64,000 bases of DNA from Curtobacterium sp. 9128. GTDB taxonomy: Bacteria; Actinomycetota; Actinomycetes; Actinomycetales; Microbacteriaceae. This document shows positions 62,026 to 64,000 of the stretch, piece by piece. Where the stretch lies: positions 3,844,001 to 3,908,000 of the forward strand of contig NZ_LT576451.1 in the NCBI RefSeq assembly GCF_900086645.1, written 5' to 3'. The notes under the pieces were generated by a model, which searched no databases, had not been told where the DNA came from, and was given only the letters and a program-made list of their open reading frames with translations. The first letter of the stretch is position 1. Each line of letters begins with the position of its first letter. A program made the position numbers and the translations under genes.

Positions 62026-63381
62026 TCAGTGCGCGGAGCGCGCGGCCAGGCGCGTCACGGCCGCCACCGGGATGCCGACCCAGGTCGGGCGGTTCCGCGC
62101 CTCGTAGACCACCTCGTAGACGGCCTTGTCGATCTCGAAGGCGTCGAGGACCTCGCGGTGTGCGCGGAGGTCGACGCCGATGCCCCGTTCGTAGCCGTCG
62201 AGGAACGCTGCGCGGGCCTCGTGCGCCCACGCCCCGGCGTCGACGGGGTCGTCGTCGTGCGCGAGGGCTCCGGCGACGTAGTCGAACGAGCGCAGCATGC
62301 CGGCGACGTCACGGAGTGGCACGTCCGGCAGCGAACGCTCGTGGAGCGGTCGGAGCGGCTCGCCCTCGAAGTCGAGGAACACCCACCCGCGCGGCTCCGG
62401 CGCGGACAGGACCTGCCCGAGGTGCAGGTCCCCGTGGATCCGCTGGAGCGGCGGCCACGCGACGTCGGCGGCCCTCGCGTAGACCGCCCGGACGGCGTCG
62501 GCGTGTTCGGCGATCTCCGGCACCTCGGCGGCGGCGGCCTCGAGCCGGGCGTGCATGGTGTCGATCGCGGTCCGGATGCGGGCCGGGGTCGCGGCCTCGG
62601 TCGGCATCACGCCAGCGAGCGTCACGTGCACGTCGGCGAGCGCCGCACCGAGCCGGTCGGCTCCTGCCGCGAAGGAGTCTCCTCGGCGGGCGTCGTCGAG
62701 CGCCACCCGCCAGGCGTCGTCGAGGCCGGGGAGGAACTCCTGTGCGAAGGCCAGGTGGCCACTCGCCACACCGTCGGCGCGTCCGACGTCCGGCCACTCG
62801 CCGTGGAGGGCGCCGAAGACCTTCGGCACGCGTGACGAGCCCGCGGCCGAGAGTGCCTGCTGGGTCGTGACGTCGGGGTTGTCGCCGTGGTGCAGCACCC
62901 GGAACACCTTCACGATGACGGTGCCGCTGTGCTCGGTCTCGCAGATGATCGAGGTGTTCGACTGCTCGCCGCGGAGGACCCGGGCACTGCGGACGGGGCC
63001 GACCGGGGTGAGGGACTCGGCGCCGGCGTCGATCTGCGCGAGGAGCCAGCGGGCGTAGGCGGGGTCGTGGGGGGCGTCGTAGGTCGTGGTCGCGTCCGGG
63101 GCTGCGCCCGGTGCGTCGGGGGCTGCGCCTGGCGCGTCGGCGCCTTCGGCGTCTGCCGTGTCGATGCGCGCGTGCTCCAGACCGGCCACCGCGTGCGCGT
63201 GCTCCGTCGTGGGCACCTGGTACAGCACGGCCCCGGTCCGGGCGTCGTCGATCACGAACCGGGTGGTGATCTGCGCCCCGTCGGTGGCGTCGTCGGTCCG
63301 GGCGATCGTCCGGAGGTTCGGCGTCCCGCCCTTCGCCGCGTACCAACGTTGGCGGGCCATCCACTGTGCGACGTCGCTCAT
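62026..63381 (-). CDS. Maltokinase-like phosphotransferase
   Basis: A 451-residue member of the Mak/aminoglycoside-phosphotransferase superfamily. The opening WMARQRWYAAKGGTPNLRTI is the maltokinase N-cap. The active site is PLQRIHGDLHLGQVL (catalytic Asp) and GWVFLDFEGEPLRPL (Mg-binding Asp). Maltokinases turn maltose plus ATP into maltose 1-phosphate for glycogen synthesis through GlgE. A DAPGAAPDAPGAAPDA tract (about residue 85) is a short repeat. treS and glgE are not in this window, so the exact substrate is inferred. Confidence 0.8.
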   Translation of the reverse strand: MSDVAQWMARQRWYAAKGGTPNLRTIARTDDATDGAQITTRFVIDDARTGAVLYQVPTTEHAHAVAGLEHARIDTADAEGADAPGAAPDAPGAAPDATTTYDAPHDPAYARWLLAQIDAGAESLTPVGPVRSARVLRGEQSNTSIICETEHSGTVIVKVFRVLHHGDNPDVTTQQALSAAGSSRVPKVFGALHGEWPDVGRADGVASGHLAFAQEFLPGLDDAWRVALDDARRGDSFAAGADRLGAALADVHVTLAGVMPTEAATPARIRTAIDTMHARLEAAAAEVPEIAEHADAVRAVYARAADVAWPPLQRIHGDLHLGQVLSAPEPRGWVFLDFEGEPLRPLHERSLPDVPLRDVAGMLRSFDYVAGALAHDDDPVDAGAWAHEARAAFLDGYERGIGVDLRAHREVLDAFEIDKAVYEVVYEARNRPTWVGIPVAAVTRLAARSAH

Positions 63382-63510
63382 GCGTCAGGAGGCTACGCGA
63401 GCGCTCGGTTCGCCGTCCCAGGTCCTCCACAACGCGCGACTTCGACAGGGGTGTCCACATGATGCGGATGCCGACGCACCGGTGCCGGTCCGCGGACGAC
63501 ACTGGCGTGC

Positions 63511-64000
63511 ATGGAGACCTCGCCACCCGCCCCTGACCCTGACCCCGACACCGACACCGCCACCGCCGACGTCCTCGCCGACCCACGCCACACCTGGCGC
63601 ATCCCGGACGACCGACGACTGCCGGCGATCGACCCGTACTCGGACGCGGTGCACCGGACTCCCCCGGTCACCGTGCGCGAGACCCTCTGGGACACCGACG
63701 ACCGGGTGCTCGCGTTCGAGGGCGTCGAGCTCCTGCGCGCCGAGGACGGATCGCCCACCTGGAGCATCGACCGCGGCGACGGTCCGACTCCCGTCCCGGA
63801 CGACCTCGACCGTGCGACCGCGCCGTCGGCCGACGGTCCGGTGGTACCGCGCGACGTGGTGGAGGTGTTCCTCCGCGGTCGCACCGTCCGACCCGTCCGG
63901 GTCCGGGACACCACGACGACCCTGGTGGTGGTCCGCGGCAAGGACGGGAAGGTCCGCGTCGAGGTCGCCGACGTCCGCATCGACGAAGGCGACTCGGACA
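63511..64000 (+). CDS. CYTH-domain protein, partial at window edge
   Basis: The first 163 residues of a gene that runs off the window. After a disordered start (PDPDPDTDTATADV) the segment VRETLWDTDDRVLAFEGVEL matches the CYTH (thiamine-triphosphatase-like) domain. It continues with WSIDRGDG and then VRPVRVRDTTTTLVVVRG. CYTH domains in Actinobacteria are often fused to a CHAD domain, which binds polyphosphate; whether that follows cannot be seen. The ATG at 63511 is a plausible start but the exact one is uncertain. Confidence 0.7.
   Translation, partial: METSPPAPDPDPDTDTATADVLADPRHTWRIPDDRRLPAIDPYSDAVHRTPPVTVRETLWDTDDRVLAFEGVELLRAEDGSPTWSIDRGDGPTPVPDDLDRATAPSADGPVVPRDVVEVFLRGRTVRPVRVRDTTTTLVVVRGKDGKVRVEVADVRIDEGDSD

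Overview
The window is high-GC actinobacterial chromosome. The gene content and the rRNA operon point to the family Microbacteriaceae. Curtobacterium or a close relative is my best guess from protein style and gene order, but this is inference because no database search was possible. Most of the window is core genome with dense coding, many 1-4 nt start/stop overlaps and frequent GTG starts.

Left part (1-29 kb): a visibly lower-GC accessory patch (about 0.3-2.0 kb) carries an AbiTii-domain protein and a small membrane protein. Next is a complete class Ib ribonucleotide reductase operon (nrdH-nrdI-nrdE-nrdF, minus strand) with two NrdR boxes in front and a terminator behind. A patchwork of transporters, oxidoreductases and regulators follows. 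It includes an MFS transporter, an aldo/keto reductase, RNase HI, a decayed VapBC pair, an MmyB-type regulator opposite an SDR gene, a DUF3516 helicase, two LLM flavin oxidoreductases, a TetR/MFS/GH3 glucosidase locus, and an ArsR-like regulator plus methyltransferase opposite an MFS exporter. Several divergent pairs have clear palindromic operators.

Middle (28.7-39 kb, all minus strand): a conserved actinobacterial string, in transcription order an Arg/Asp-repeat TPR-like protein, a HAD-IIA phosphatase, a 62-aa protein, tlyA, nadK, recN, pyrG, a NUDIX ADP-ribose pyrophosphatase and xerD. The repeat protein carries about 16 copies of a 13-residue unit and overlaps the HAD gene by 140 bp in another frame.

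39-45 kb: one complete rRNA operon (16S-23S-5S, minus strand) with promoter, leader and terminator and no tRNA in the spacer. 45-61.3 kb: infC (AUU start), rpmI, rplT, a TrmH-family methyltransferase, pheS, pheT, argC-J-B-D-F-G-H, a 3-methyladenine DNA glycosylase and tyrS, again all on the minus strand. argR is absent from its usual place between argF and argG. Right edge: a DUF1844 protein, a maltokinase-like gene and the start of a CYTH-domain gene cut by the window.

Over this gene layer lie at least two families of dispersed palindromic repeats. One (core GGACTGGAGGCTCG and variants) occurs between genes as near-perfect hairpins and also inside the coding frames of argJ, the TrmH-family gene and the DNA glycosylase. 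The other (core TTCCGACCTCCTACGCGCG) occurs downstream of two MFS genes. No tRNA, CRISPR array, intact insertion sequence or prophage was seen.
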